Part shown: piece by piece, positions 18,854 through 26,293 of the stretch
Layout: each line of letters begins with the position of its first letter
Numbering within the stretch: position 1 is the first letter of the stretch
NCBI GenBank assembly: GCA_040752855.1
Contig: JBFMHP010000035.1
Location: 1-39,210, forward strand
Source of the DNA: JBFMHP01 sp040752855
Lineage (GTDB): Bacteria > Pseudomonadota > Gammaproteobacteria > RBG-16-57-12
Direction: 5' to 3'
DNA length: 39,210 nucleotides
Notes under the pieces: generated by a model
Databases searched by the model: none
What the model saw: only the letters and a program-made list of their open reading frames with translations
What the model was told of the DNA's origin: nothing
Position numbers and translations under genes: made by a program

Positions 18854-19767
18854 CAGGGGATCGGCACTTCCAGCAAGGGCGTGATGAGATCGGCGCGCGC
18901 CGCGCCATTGCGCTCGCCGCTTGCCTGCAGACGGTGGCCGGCGACATACGGCAACACATATTGCACATCTTCCGGGATGACGAAATCGCGGCGCTCCAGA
19001 AGCGCCCAAGCCCGCGCGGCATGCACCAGGGACAGGCCGGCGCGCGGCGAGAGTCCGGCGCGATAAAACGGTCCCGAACGGCTGGCGCCGAGGATCGCCT
19101 GCACGTAATCGAGCAGGGAGGGTGCGCAGTGAATCTTTTCAACGTCATCTTGCAGCGCGCACAGCTCCGCGATGCTCAGCAACGGTTTGATCTCCTTCAT
19201 CAACTCACGGCGGCTGACGCCGGCGAGCAGCTCGCGCTCGGCCTGCGGATCGGGATAGCCGAGTTGCAGGCGCATCAGAAACCGGTCGAGCTGGGATTCC
19301 GGCAACGGAAATGTGCCGATCTGATAGGCCGGATTCTGCGTGGCGATCACGAAAAACGGCTCGGGCAGCGGGCGGGTCTCGCCTTCAATGGTGACCTGAT
19401 ATTCCTCCATCGCCTCGAGCAGCGCGCTCTGGCTTTTTGGCGTGGCGCGATTGATCTCGTCGGCGAGGATCAGTTGGGCGAAGATCGGGCCGGGGTGAAA
19501 ACGAAACTCGCCGGCGGCCTTTTCATACACCGCGCTGCCGAGGATGTCGGCGGGCAGCAGGTCGCTGGTGAACTGGATGCGGTTGTACTTGAGCCCGAGG
19601 CTGGCGGCCAGCACATGCGCCAGCGTGGTCTTGCCCACGCCGGGGATATCCTCGATCAACAGGTGCCCGCGCGCCAGCAAACAGGCGAGCGCCAGTCTGA
19701 TCTGCGGTTCTTTGCCGAGGATGACGGTGTTGATCTGCGCGATGACGCGGTCGATTGGTCTGTTCAT
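18853..19767 (-). CDS. MoxR-family AAA+ ATPase
   Basis: A 304-residue AAA+ ATPase of the MoxR group. Walker A is IPGVGKTT at 41-48, Walker B LADEINRATPKSQSALLEAM near 110, sensor 1 FFVIATQNP near 138, and the arginine-finger/lid region FPLPESQLDRFLMRL follows. MoxR proteins act as chaperone-like ATPases, often with DUF58/VWA partners in envelope or metal-centre assembly. It is the first gene of the moxR-DUF58-tgpA operon with one-base overlap to the next gene. No specific promoter was identified in the short upstream gap, which carries a REP element. Confidence 0.94.
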   Translation of the reverse strand: MNRPIDRVIAQINTVILGKEPQIRLALACLLARGHLLIEDIPGVGKTTLAHVLAASLGLKYNRIQFTSDLLPADILGSAVYEKAAGEFRFHPGPIFAQLILADEINRATPKSQSALLEAMEEYQVTIEGETRPLPEPFFVIATQNPAYQIGTFPLPESQLDRFLMRLQLGYPDPQAERELLAGVSRRELMKEIKPLLSIAELCALQDDVEKIHCAPSLLDYVQAILGASRSGPFYRAGLSPRAGLSLVHAARAWALLERRDFVIPEDVQYVLPYVAGHRLQASGERNGAARADLITPLLEVPIP

Positions 19768-19808
19768 GCTGTGATGTTAGCGGAAATGAAGCACTACAGG
19801 TAGGAGTC

Positions 19809-19866
19809 GTAGGAGCGAGCCCTGCTCGCGAACCAACCGCCGTTCGCCTGCGGGGCAGGCTCCTAC
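19809..19866. repeat. Pseudomonas-like REP palindrome
   Basis: GTAGGAGCGAGCCCTGCTCG is followed 14 bases later by CGCCTGCGGGGCAGGCTCC and TAC. The outer arms GTAGGAGC/GGCTCCTAC are nearly complementary. It resembles the GTAGGAGCGGGCTTGCCCGC REP class common in pseudomonads and is unlike the other repeats of this window. It lies between the moxR promoter side and the end of the 143-residue hypothetical gene. Confidence 0.65.
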
Positions 19867-19879
19867 AATATGGGCGAGA

Positions 19880-20311
19880 TCAATGCACCTGTTCCGCGTT
19901 CGGATATTGGTTGAACCAACCCGGATGACAGATCTCCCGCACCATGTCCTGGTTCTGGTACTGACGCAGCCACTCGTGGGCGGTGTATTCGCAGGCGAAG
20001 ATCCGCACGGGATAGGCGGGTTTGTGATAGCGCAAAAAAACCCGGGCGTAAAACCGTGCCATATGGCCTTTGGCGATGATGGCCATGGCCGTGGTGCTCT
20101 GGGTCATCGCATCGCCGCAGGCCAGCTCCATGCCGCGCTGGTCCGCATCGATGATGTGGTCGGCATGCACCATCACCGGTGTCGGAATGGTGGTGATGAT
20201 TTGGCGTTGCTTGAAGGATTCGACCAGCGCCTCTTCGCTGACGACGTGATGAAACGCCGTGTGGATGATGCCCGCCTGATCGACCCAAACCCTGTACCTG
20301 TCCCGTTGCAT
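19880..20311 (-). CDS. Hypothetical protein, 143 residues
   Basis: A soluble protein of unknown function. It starts MQRDRYRVWVDQAGIIHTAF and continues HHVVSEEALVESFKQR, IITTIPTPVMVHADHIIDAD, then AMTQSTTAMAIIAKGHMARF. The alternating strand/helix pattern and the central hydrophobic strands suggest a small alpha/beta fold, perhaps SpoIIAA/STAS-like, but no family signature is certain. The ATG at 20311 is the first in frame. It is a single gene between a REP element and a 171-bp MITE-like element, with no operon partner. Confidence 0.65.
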   Translation of the reverse strand: MQRDRYRVWVDQAGIIHTAFHHVVSEEALVESFKQRQIITTIPTPVMVHADHIIDADQRGMELACGDAMTQSTTAMAIIAKGHMARFYARVFLRYHKPAYPVRIFACEYTAHEWLRQYQNQDMVREICHPGWFNQYPNAEQVH

Positions 20312-20448
20312 GCTTCATCCCCTATGTGCGAGCTGGTTCTCGTTCTTTACTTTATAGCGGTCACGCTGCGCGGGAGATGAGTTGTTGCGGGAGGAATTTT
20401 GTTAATTCGTGTGAACTGCATCACGCGAAAGGCCGCGACGGTTAACCC

Positions 20449-20619
20449 GGATATTTCACCACGGATCGTCGCGAGGGCGCGTAAGGCGTTGAAGATTCGG
20501 GACGCACGGAGCTTTTGACGGTGAAGGCATAGTCGACACCATGTCGAGCCGGCAAAAGCGAGTACGTCACGAAGATTCAATGGATTATGCGGTCGCAGTA
20601 GATTCGTGGTGAACTAGCC
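20449..20619. mobile_element. 171-bp MITE-like element, copy 1
   Basis: Begins GGATATTTCACCACGGATCG and ends near TAGATTCGTGGTGAACTAGC. A second copy of exactly the same length lies at 21453-21623 in the opposite orientation, with about a dozen differences by eye. Terminal inverted repeats are GGATATTTCACCACG (right end of this copy mutated), and an internal hairpin surrounds TAGTCGACACCATGTCGA. It is non-coding and ends seven bases from the PilZ stop codon. Confidence 0.8.
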
Positions 20620-20626
20620 GAGTTAA

Positions 20627-20983
20627 TCAAGGGCGATGGCTGTGTTTGGCGCTGATGTAGTCGATCAGCTCGGAGAAAAAGGTATCGGCGTTGCTGCTCA
20701 ACGGCTGGTATTCCAAGCCGCTCTCGAATTCACTGCTTTGGTCGGCGTCATTCACCCACACGCAGGCGGCCTTGAACACTACGCGGTCGGTCATCCCAGT
20801 CTCCAGCGGGGCCTCCATCCAGAGCTCGTAGATCTTGCCTTTTTTCAGCGGGTTGCGTCCAACCAGCATCATCCCGCCCTCGCTGATATTGCGAATCTCT
20901 CCCAGCGAAAAATTGGATTTTTGATCGAACACCTGGAGATAAAATCCCAGCTGCCAGCGCTGATAACGACGCTTGTCTTCCAT
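20627..20983 (-). CDS. PilZ domain protein
   Basis: A single-domain PilZ protein of 118 residues. The c-di-GMP signature is present: arginines in KRRYQRWQ at the N-terminus and IRNISEGGM (the D/NxSxxG element with Asn) near residue 34. A beta-barrel follows, with VVFKAACVWVNDADQ and FESGLEYQPLS. It should bind c-di-GMP and act as a small effector or adaptor, for example in motility or surface growth; the target is unknown. It is enclosed, together with a 37-residue membrane protein gene, by two inverted 171-bp elements. Confidence 0.9.
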   Translation of the reverse strand: MEDKRRYQRWQLGFYLQVFDQKSNFSLGEIRNISEGGMMLVGRNPLKKGKIYELWMEAPLETGMTDRVVFKAACVWVNDADQSSEFESGLEYQPLSSNADTFFSELIDYISAKHSHRP

Positions 20984-21088
20984 GGAGTACCCTTGATTTA
21001 TGTGGTTGGCGAATAATGTATCGATCGCTCGCGGACAATGTTTAGTGGAGATATCAGCGGCTTGACGATTCAGTGGCTGGCTTCGGGC

Positions 21089-21126
21089 AAAAAAAAGCCC
21101 GAAAGAGATATCTCCCTTCGGGCTTT
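21089..21126 (-). terminator. Rho-independent terminator of the 37-residue protein gene
   Basis: On the minus strand the stem AAAGCCCGAA pairs with TTCGGGCTTT across a GGGAGATATCTCT loop (itself palindromic) and runs into eight T residues. It lies about 40 bases after the stop of the small membrane protein, so that gene has its own short transcript. Confidence 0.85.
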
Positions 21127-21164
21127 CTTCGTTGCCGTCCCTCGCGGGACGGCGCGTTGAGCGC

Positions 21165-21278
21165 TTAGTGTGCGGTGCCGGGCTTCTCGGCCTTCTTGAC
21201 CATGGTCGCGGCGACGATGATCAACAGGGCGGGTGCCAGACTGAAAAAGCCAACAATGGCGGCGAATTGGATATCCAT
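21165..21278 (-). CDS. 37-residue single-pass membrane protein
   Basis: The start is MDIQFAAIVGFF, then SLAPALLIIVAATMVKKAEK and a short tail. One hydrophobic helix is followed by a basic cytoplasmic-type end (positive-inside rule suggests N-out). A strong ribosome site GGGGAGGA precedes the ATG at 21278, and a textbook terminator follows, so it is very likely expressed. The size and shape recall small accessory subunits of respiratory or other membrane complexes, but no family is recognised. It is too short for most gene finders. Its neighbours are a PilZ gene downstream and a 171-bp MITE-like element upstream. Confidence 0.72.
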   Translation of the reverse strand: MDIQFAAIVGFFSLAPALLIIVAATMVKKAEKPGTAH

Positions 21279-21452
21279 CAATGATTCCTCCCCAGGAATG
21301 GTTTGAGACGAGTGTGATTTTGTGTGTGGAAGGCCAGCGGATCGATCAGTCTCAATTCAACAGCCCTCATTATCCCTGCTGAATTTCAGACTATTATTCT
21401 GCGCGGCCTGCACGCAAGAACACTAGCATGTCGTAGGGGTATAGTCTAGCCT

Positions 21453-21623
21453 GGATATTTCACCACGAATCTACTGCGGCCGCGTCATCCATTGAATCTT
21501 CGCGACGTACCCGCTTTTGCCGGCTCGACATAGTGTCGACTATGCCTTCACCGTAAAAAGCTCCGTGCGCCCCGAATCTTCAATGCCTTCCGCGCCCTCG
21601 CTACGATCCGTGGTGAAATATCC
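21453..21623. mobile_element. 171-bp MITE-like element, copy 2 (inverted)
   Basis: Perfect terminal inverted repeats GGATATTTCACCACG and CGTGGTGAAATATCC enclose a non-coding interior with a TAGTGTCGACTA hairpin core. It matches copy 1 in reverse orientation over the full 171 bases. No clear target-site duplication is visible in the flanks. It lies between the small membrane protein and the hybrid kinase gene. Confidence 0.85.
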
Positions 21624-21729
21624 AAGTATGAAGCCGATGATTTGGCGTTAAGAACGAATTAAACTTGCCGATATCCGAAACACTAAAAGACGTACACATC
21701 ATTGATCCGTTCATGAAGAGTCCTCAGCA

Positions 21730-24224
21730 GTGATTTCCCTCTCGGAACAGAAATGGCAGCAGATCGCCGTCAGCTTGCCGGACTACCTCGTCATGGTGAA
21801 GCCCGACGGCACCATTGTCTTTGTCAACCGCGCCGATCATGGCATGACGGTCGACGAGGTGGTGGGAATGAACGCGTTTTCCATGACCCCGCCGGAGTAT
21901 TGGCCGGCGATGCACGCGGCCTTCGACCGGGCTATGCAGACCGGCGAGTCAGCCAGTTATGAAACCCGTTATGACAGCCCCCTGGTTGGGCAGATATATT
22001 TTGATGTCCAGGTCAGTCCGTTACGGGAAAACGGCCGGATTGACCGGCTGGTCCTGATGACGCGCGATATCACCAAGCGCAAGCAGCTGGAAGCGAGCGG
22101 CATCAAACAGGCCCGGCGGCTGAAGAAGCTCAACGAACTCAGTCTGCTGCTTTCCGGCGATCCGCGCGAGGTCTTCCGCGAGGCGGTGCGGATCATCGGG
22201 GAGCTGTTTGAGGTGCGCGTGGTGTGTCTGTCCGAGATTCGCGGCGCAGAGCTGTTTTTCGTCAGCGTGTATGTCGGCGGGCAGGTGCATATGGATGCCG
22301 GGAATTGTCCCATCCACATCACGCCGTGCGCGACGGTCGAGACCACCAAGGACATTCGCGTATACGAGCAGGTGGCCGAACGCTTTCCCGAGGCGAGTTT
22401 TCTCAGGCAGCACAATGCCCATTCCTACTGCGGGTTCCCGGCCATCGACAGCGAGGGCCAGGTGGTGGCCGTGACTTGCCTGCTCGATGACAAACCGCAT
22501 GAATTCAGCGAGGACGACCAGGACTTGTTACGCATGTTTGGTCAGCGCATCGCGGTGGAGATCGAGCGTAAACGCCATCGCGAACAGCGGAAAAAGACCC
22601 TGGCCTTGGAGGAAAAAGAGGCGCACCTCCAGGCGCTGTTCGAGCATTCCCCGATTTCGATCTGGGAAGAGGATTTCTCGGCGGTCCAGGCGCTTTTCGC
22701 TGAATTGCGTGCCGCCGGAGTCACGGACTGGCGCGGTTATTTTGACCGCAATCCTCAAGCCTTGTTCGAGTGCGCCGGGCGCGTGAAGATCCTCGCCATC
22801 AACCAGACCAGCGTGAAATTCTTCGAGGCGGAGAGCAAGGCGGATATTCCGAAAAATCTCCCCAGTTATTTCACCGGGGAGTCCTTGCGTGTCTTCAAGG
22901 AAGAATTGATCGCGCTGGCCGAAGGCAAACTGTCTTTTGAAAGCGAGATCCCCATCGTTACACCGTGCAGCGGACAGAAGGATCTGTTCCTCTCGCTCAG
23001 CGTCGTGCCGGGATATGCCGAAACGCTGGGGCGTGTGATCGTGTCCTTTTTGGACATCACCGAACGCAAGCAGGCCGAACGGGGACTGAGCCAGGCCAAG
23101 GAGACCGCCGAGCGGGCAATCTCGCCAAGTCGGAATTTCTCTCGCGCATGAGCCATGAACTGCGCACGCCGATGAACGCCATCCTCGGTTTCGGCCAACT
23201 GCTCGAAGGCGAGCCGCTCACCGCGCAGCAATTGGATTACGCGCAAGAGATCACCAGCGCCGGACGCCACCTGCTCGAGCTGATCAACGAGTTGCTGGAT
23301 CTCGCGCGCATCGAGGTGGGCAAGCTTGCGGTCAATATCGAGGACATCAATCTCGAACAAGGGCTTGCCGAGGCGCTGCGCTTGATCAGGCCCTTGGCAG
23401 AGCAAAGATCGGTACGGCTGATCGAGGATTATCAGGATGCCGGGCTTGGGGTAATGGCCGACAGGGTCCGTCTCAAGCAGGTGTTGCTCAACCTCTTGAG
23501 CAACGCCGTCAAATATAGTCACCGCGGCGGCGAGGTGAGGATCGGCATCACGAGCGAAGGCGGTCGCCGGCGCGTGAGCGTCACCGATACCGGCCGTGGC
23601 ATCCCCCAGGATAAACGCGACGCGGTCTTCAAACCGTTTGAGCGTCTCGGGGCCGAGCGGGGGACGGAAGAAGGCGTGGGCATCGGGTTGAGCATTTCTT
23701 CGAAACTTGCTGAGCTGATGAAGGGAAAAATCGATTTCGTCAGCGAGGTAGGGAAGGGCAGCACCTTCTGGCTCGATATCCCGGCCGCGCGCCTGGATGA
23801 GTCCGGCCCCGAAGGCGGATCGGAGGCAGTGGCGATGTCCACTGCGCAATCACGCCAGCGCACGATACTGTACATAGAGGACAACCTCTCCAACGTGCGC
23901 CTCATGGAACGCATCTTCGAGTGCTTCGCGGATAAGCGGCTGATCATCGCTACCACGGGACAGGCAGGCTTGACCGCGGCTCTCGAACACCAACCCGATC
24001 TCATCCTGCTTGACATCAATCTGCCGGATTTCAATGGTTACGAGGTGATGAGCCGGCTGAGCCAGGACGCCCGCACCGCGCAAATCCCAGTGGTGGCGTT
24101 GAGTGCCGATGCCATGCCGAGCGATGTGCAACGCGGCCTGGCGGTCGGCTTAAAGCACTATCTCACCAAGCCGGTGGACATCACGCGCTTGAAACAGGTG
24201 TTAGATGAGGTTTTGCTGCCGTGA
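21730..24224 (+). pseudogene. PAS-GAF-PAS hybrid histidine kinase with a one-base frameshift
   Basis: Two overlapping frames form one kinase. The first (GTG 21730 to TGA 23151, 473 residues) holds a PAS domain (about 5-115, ending FDVQVSPLRENGR and MTRDITKRKQ), a GAF domain (about 130-285) and a second PAS ending VSFLDITERKQAE. The second frame, to 24224, continues LAKSEFLSRMSHELRTPMNA (HisKA), NLLSNAVKYSHRGG, DTGRGIPQDK and GVGIGLSIS (ATPase), then a receiver domain with LILLDINLPDFNG and HYLTKP. The break is at about 23117-23119: one extra A in gcaatc restores ERANLAKSEF. It is a soluble signalling kinase. If the shift is real, the sensor and kinase halves are separated. An ATG at 23148 overlaps the TGA (ATGA) and could restart translation at MSHELRTP, but without the full HisKA helix. 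A sequencing error is a serious alternative. Confidence 0.88.
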
Positions 24225-24236
24225 TTGAACCGGATT

Positions 24237-24359
24237 TGTAGGCCGGATGAGGCGCAGCCGGTCCCGGCAATTGGTGGGGATGCCGGCAACGCTATCGCTT
24301 ATGCCGGCCTACTTGGATGGTGATGGTAGGCGGGATAAGGCGCAGCCGTTCCCCGGCAT
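24237..24359. repeat. REP/BIME cluster
   Basis: Three REP arms lie in alternating orientation: TGTAGGCCGGATGAGGCGCA, then GCCGGCAACGCTATCGCTTA ending in a GCCGGCCTAC flank, then GTAGGCGGGATAAGGCGCAG. They lie between the hybrid kinase stop codon and the convergent porin terminator. They belong to the same family as the arrays at 33278 and 38709, here without tandem amplification. Confidence 0.75.
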
Positions 24360-24402
24360 TCGATGGAGCTGAGATGTATTTTTCAGAAGGCTAGACGAAA
24401 GG

Positions 24403-24434
24403 ACAAAAAATAAGGGGTGCTTGAAGCACCCCTT
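24403..24434 (-). terminator. Rho-independent terminator of the general porin gene
   Basis: On the minus strand TAAGGGGTGCT pairs perfectly with AGCACCCCTTA across a three-base loop and runs into ATTTTTTG. It is 26 bases after the porin stop codon. A strong terminator fits a highly expressed outer-membrane protein gene. Confidence 0.92.
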
Positions 24435-24459
24435 ATCGGTTTCGCCGTTTCTTTGAAAC

Positions 24460-25413
24460 TTAGAAGCTGACGGACAGGCCGGCAGCCAACGTGGTGGTTG
24501 CATCGGCGCAGGCGTCGCAGTCGATCGATGAGTAGTAGGCGAACAGGGCTGATTTGCCGCCCAGGGCGTAGTCTACGCCTACGGCTACCATTTCTTCACC
24601 CGCAGTCTGCTCATCGCCTTGAACCAATTGCAATTTGTAGGTGAACTTGTCCATGGTGTAGCCGGCGCTCAGCAACATGCCGCTCTCAGAATCGGTGCTG
24701 CCGTCTGATTTTTCAGACTGGTTGAACAGCGCGCCCAGTTGCAGGCCGCCCATGGTGTAGGTGGCTGCTACGCGGGTTTCGTCCAGGGTGCCGAGTTCGC
24801 TGTCCATGGCCAGGGCGACGTAGAGGTTGTCGGCGCTGTAGGAGACGGAAACGGAAGTGCCGCCTTTGGCGTCGCCTGAGTCAGGTGCTTGAGAGGCAGC
24901 GATGACCTTCAGGCCGCTGAAGTCGGGGGAGATGTAGGCCACGACGTCTTGGCCACGGATTTCGCCGTTGACCACGGCAGTCATGTCGGCGTTCGGCAGG
25001 TCGTTGAACAGGTCGACCTTGCCTTGAGCCATCTTCAACGGGGTGTCATGCGAACCGCCCAGGATGGTACCAAAGCCGCCTGAAATGCCTACATAGCCAT
25101 TGCGCTGTGTGAAGATGCCGCTATTGCCATTATCTTTAACGCCTGCGGCGTGGCCGCCAAGATCAGAGCCCTTCTCGTCGGGATCGATGCCGTATTCCAG
25201 CTGATAGACAGCCTTCAGGCCGGCGTCCAGGTCGATGGAACCCTTCACGCCCAGGCGGGAGTTGGAGTTGGCCAGGCGAACGTCGTCTGTCGTGCCGTTG
25301 TCGGTCATCAGCAGCGCGGTGTTGAACTTGCCATAGACGGTCGGGCCATCGGCCAAAGCGACCATCGGCATGGCGATTGCGGCGCTGACCAGCATTGGGA
25401 TCATTTTCTTCAT
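24460..25413 (-). CDS. General (OmpC-like) Gram-negative porin
   Basis: A 317-residue outer-membrane porin. Signal peptide MKKMIPMLVSAAIAMPMVAL is cleaved after ALA. The mature protein begins DGPTVYGKFNTALLM, continues SNSRLGVKGSIDLDAGLKAV and FTQRNGYVGISGGFGTILGG, the standard opening of trimeric porins (Porin_4/OmpC clan), and ends with TTTLAAGLSVSF, a beta-signal with C-terminal Phe. The ATG at 25413 is chosen over an open frame reaching 25518 because it begins the signal peptide and has AGAGGAT before it. It has its own terminator and an upstream inverted repeat. An unusual CDACAD segment near the C-terminus could form a disulfide in an outer loop. It provides diffusion of small hydrophilic solutes. 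Confidence 0.92.
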   Translation of the reverse strand: MKKMIPMLVSAAIAMPMVALADGPTVYGKFNTALLMTDNGTTDDVRLANSNSRLGVKGSIDLDAGLKAVYQLEYGIDPDEKGSDLGGHAAGVKDNGNSGIFTQRNGYVGISGGFGTILGGSHDTPLKMAQGKVDLFNDLPNADMTAVVNGEIRGQDVVAYISPDFSGLKVIAASQAPDSGDAKGGTSVSVSYSADNLYVALAMDSELGTLDETRVAATYTMGGLQLGALFNQSEKSDGSTDSESGMLLSAGYTMDKFTYKLQLVQGDEQTAGEEMVAVGVDYALGGKSALFAYYSSIDCDACADATTTLAAGLSVSF

Positions 25414-25486
25414 GGTGTGTATCCTCTCTCTTTTTTCAGGTTGTTGAGACAGTGAAACTTGGCGCACTTTAAGGATCTTATGTTTC

Positions 25487-25522
25487 AGCAATGTGACACG
25501 TTCGCATCGCCGTAACATTGCT
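25487..25522. promoter_or_regulatory. Inverted repeat upstream of the porin gene
   Basis: AGCAATGT (25487-25494) and ACATTGCT (25515-25522) are perfect 8-base inverted repeats about 75-110 bases before the porin ATG. It may be an operator or a leader hairpin. I cannot assign a regulator. Confidence 0.35.
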
Positions 25523-25582
25523 CCTCGAGGGTAATGGGGCGTCGGGAAGAAATCAAGACTTTAAAACAGGGAAATTGCAAAT

Positions 25583-26284
25583 TTACAACATGGAATGTAT
25601 CCAGTTCTTATACAGATACGCGGCGGTTTGTTGCAATTGAGCAACATCGCGTCCCAGGTTCCGCATCAGGTCTTCAGGGCCTTGCACGCTTTCGCTGGGC
25701 ATTGCCAGTTCATGGGCGTGCACCTCTGCCCACTGGCGCACCATTTCCGACGTCATTTCCACATGAAATTGCAGGGCTAGCATATTGCCGGTGACGAAGC
25801 CCTGGTTGGCGCACCAGCGGCTGCTGAAGAGCGGGGTTGCCTGCTCGGGCAGGGAAAAGGTTTCGCCGTGCCAGTGAAAGCCGAGGAAGGTGTCGGGCAG
25901 ATTCTTGAGATACGCGTGCGCCCGAGGATTATCCGCCTTGCGCACCTCGTGCCAGCCAATTTCCTTGACCTCGTTGGCGCGGACGGTGCCTCCCAGTGCC
26001 TTGGCGATCAATTGTGCGCCAAGGCAATGGCCGAGCACGGGCAGGTTCGCCGCGTGCGCTTGGCGGATCAGGTCGAGTTCCTGCGCGATCCACGGCAGAT
26101 CGTCGTTGACGCTCATCGGTCCGCCCATGAACACCAGGGCGCGGCATGCGTCGATGGTTTTGGGAACGGCTGCGCCTTCATCGATGGCGATGAGCTGATG
26201 CGGCACATGATGCTGGTCCAGAAACGTGGCGAGATAGCCGGGGCCCTCGCAGGCGAGATGACGGAAGATCCAGATCGGTTTCAT
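25583..26284 (-). CDS. Class I glutamine amidotransferase-like protein
   Basis: A 233-residue stand-alone class I glutamine amidotransferase of the GMP-synthase-like group. The nucleophile is Cys 87 in PVLGHCLGAQLIA, and the triad is completed by His 174 and Glu 176 in LQFHVEMT. FMGGPMSVNDD near residue 53 is a family hallmark. It would release ammonia from glutamine or hydrolyse gamma-glutamyl bonds; the acceptor is unknown. It starts nine bases after the phosphatase-kinase stop with AGAGGT before the ATG, so it belongs to the nasA-kinase transcript. A glutamine-handling enzyme in a nitrogen-assimilation operon is suggestive, but the link is inferred. Confidence 0.88.
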   Translation of the reverse strand: MKPIWIFRHLACEGPGYLATFLDQHHVPHQLIAIDEGAAVPKTIDACRALVFMGGPMSVNDDLPWIAQELDLIRQAHAANLPVLGHCLGAQLIAKALGGTVRANEVKEIGWHEVRKADNPRAHAYLKNLPDTFLGFHWHGETFSLPEQATPLFSSRWCANQGFVTGNMLALQFHVEMTSEMVRQWAEVHAHELAMPSESVQGPEDLMRNLGRDVAQLQQTAAYLYKNWIHSML

Positions 26285-26293
26285 GGCATACCT

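Noticed and set aside
17897..19009. Longer DUF58 frame starting at 19009
   Set aside because: The first 52 residues overlap the moxR gene in another frame and have no protein-like character; the ATG at 18853 overlaps the moxR stop as TGATG and fits the family start.
20449..21623. Classical insertion sequence or composite transposon
   Set aside because: No transposase is encoded and the flanking elements are 171-bp non-coding; only a MITE-type or passively mobilised unit can be supported.
24460..25518. Longer porin frame from 25518
   Set aside because: The extra N-terminal 35 residues precede a perfect signal peptide and lie across the promoter region; the ATG at 25413 has a good ribosome site.
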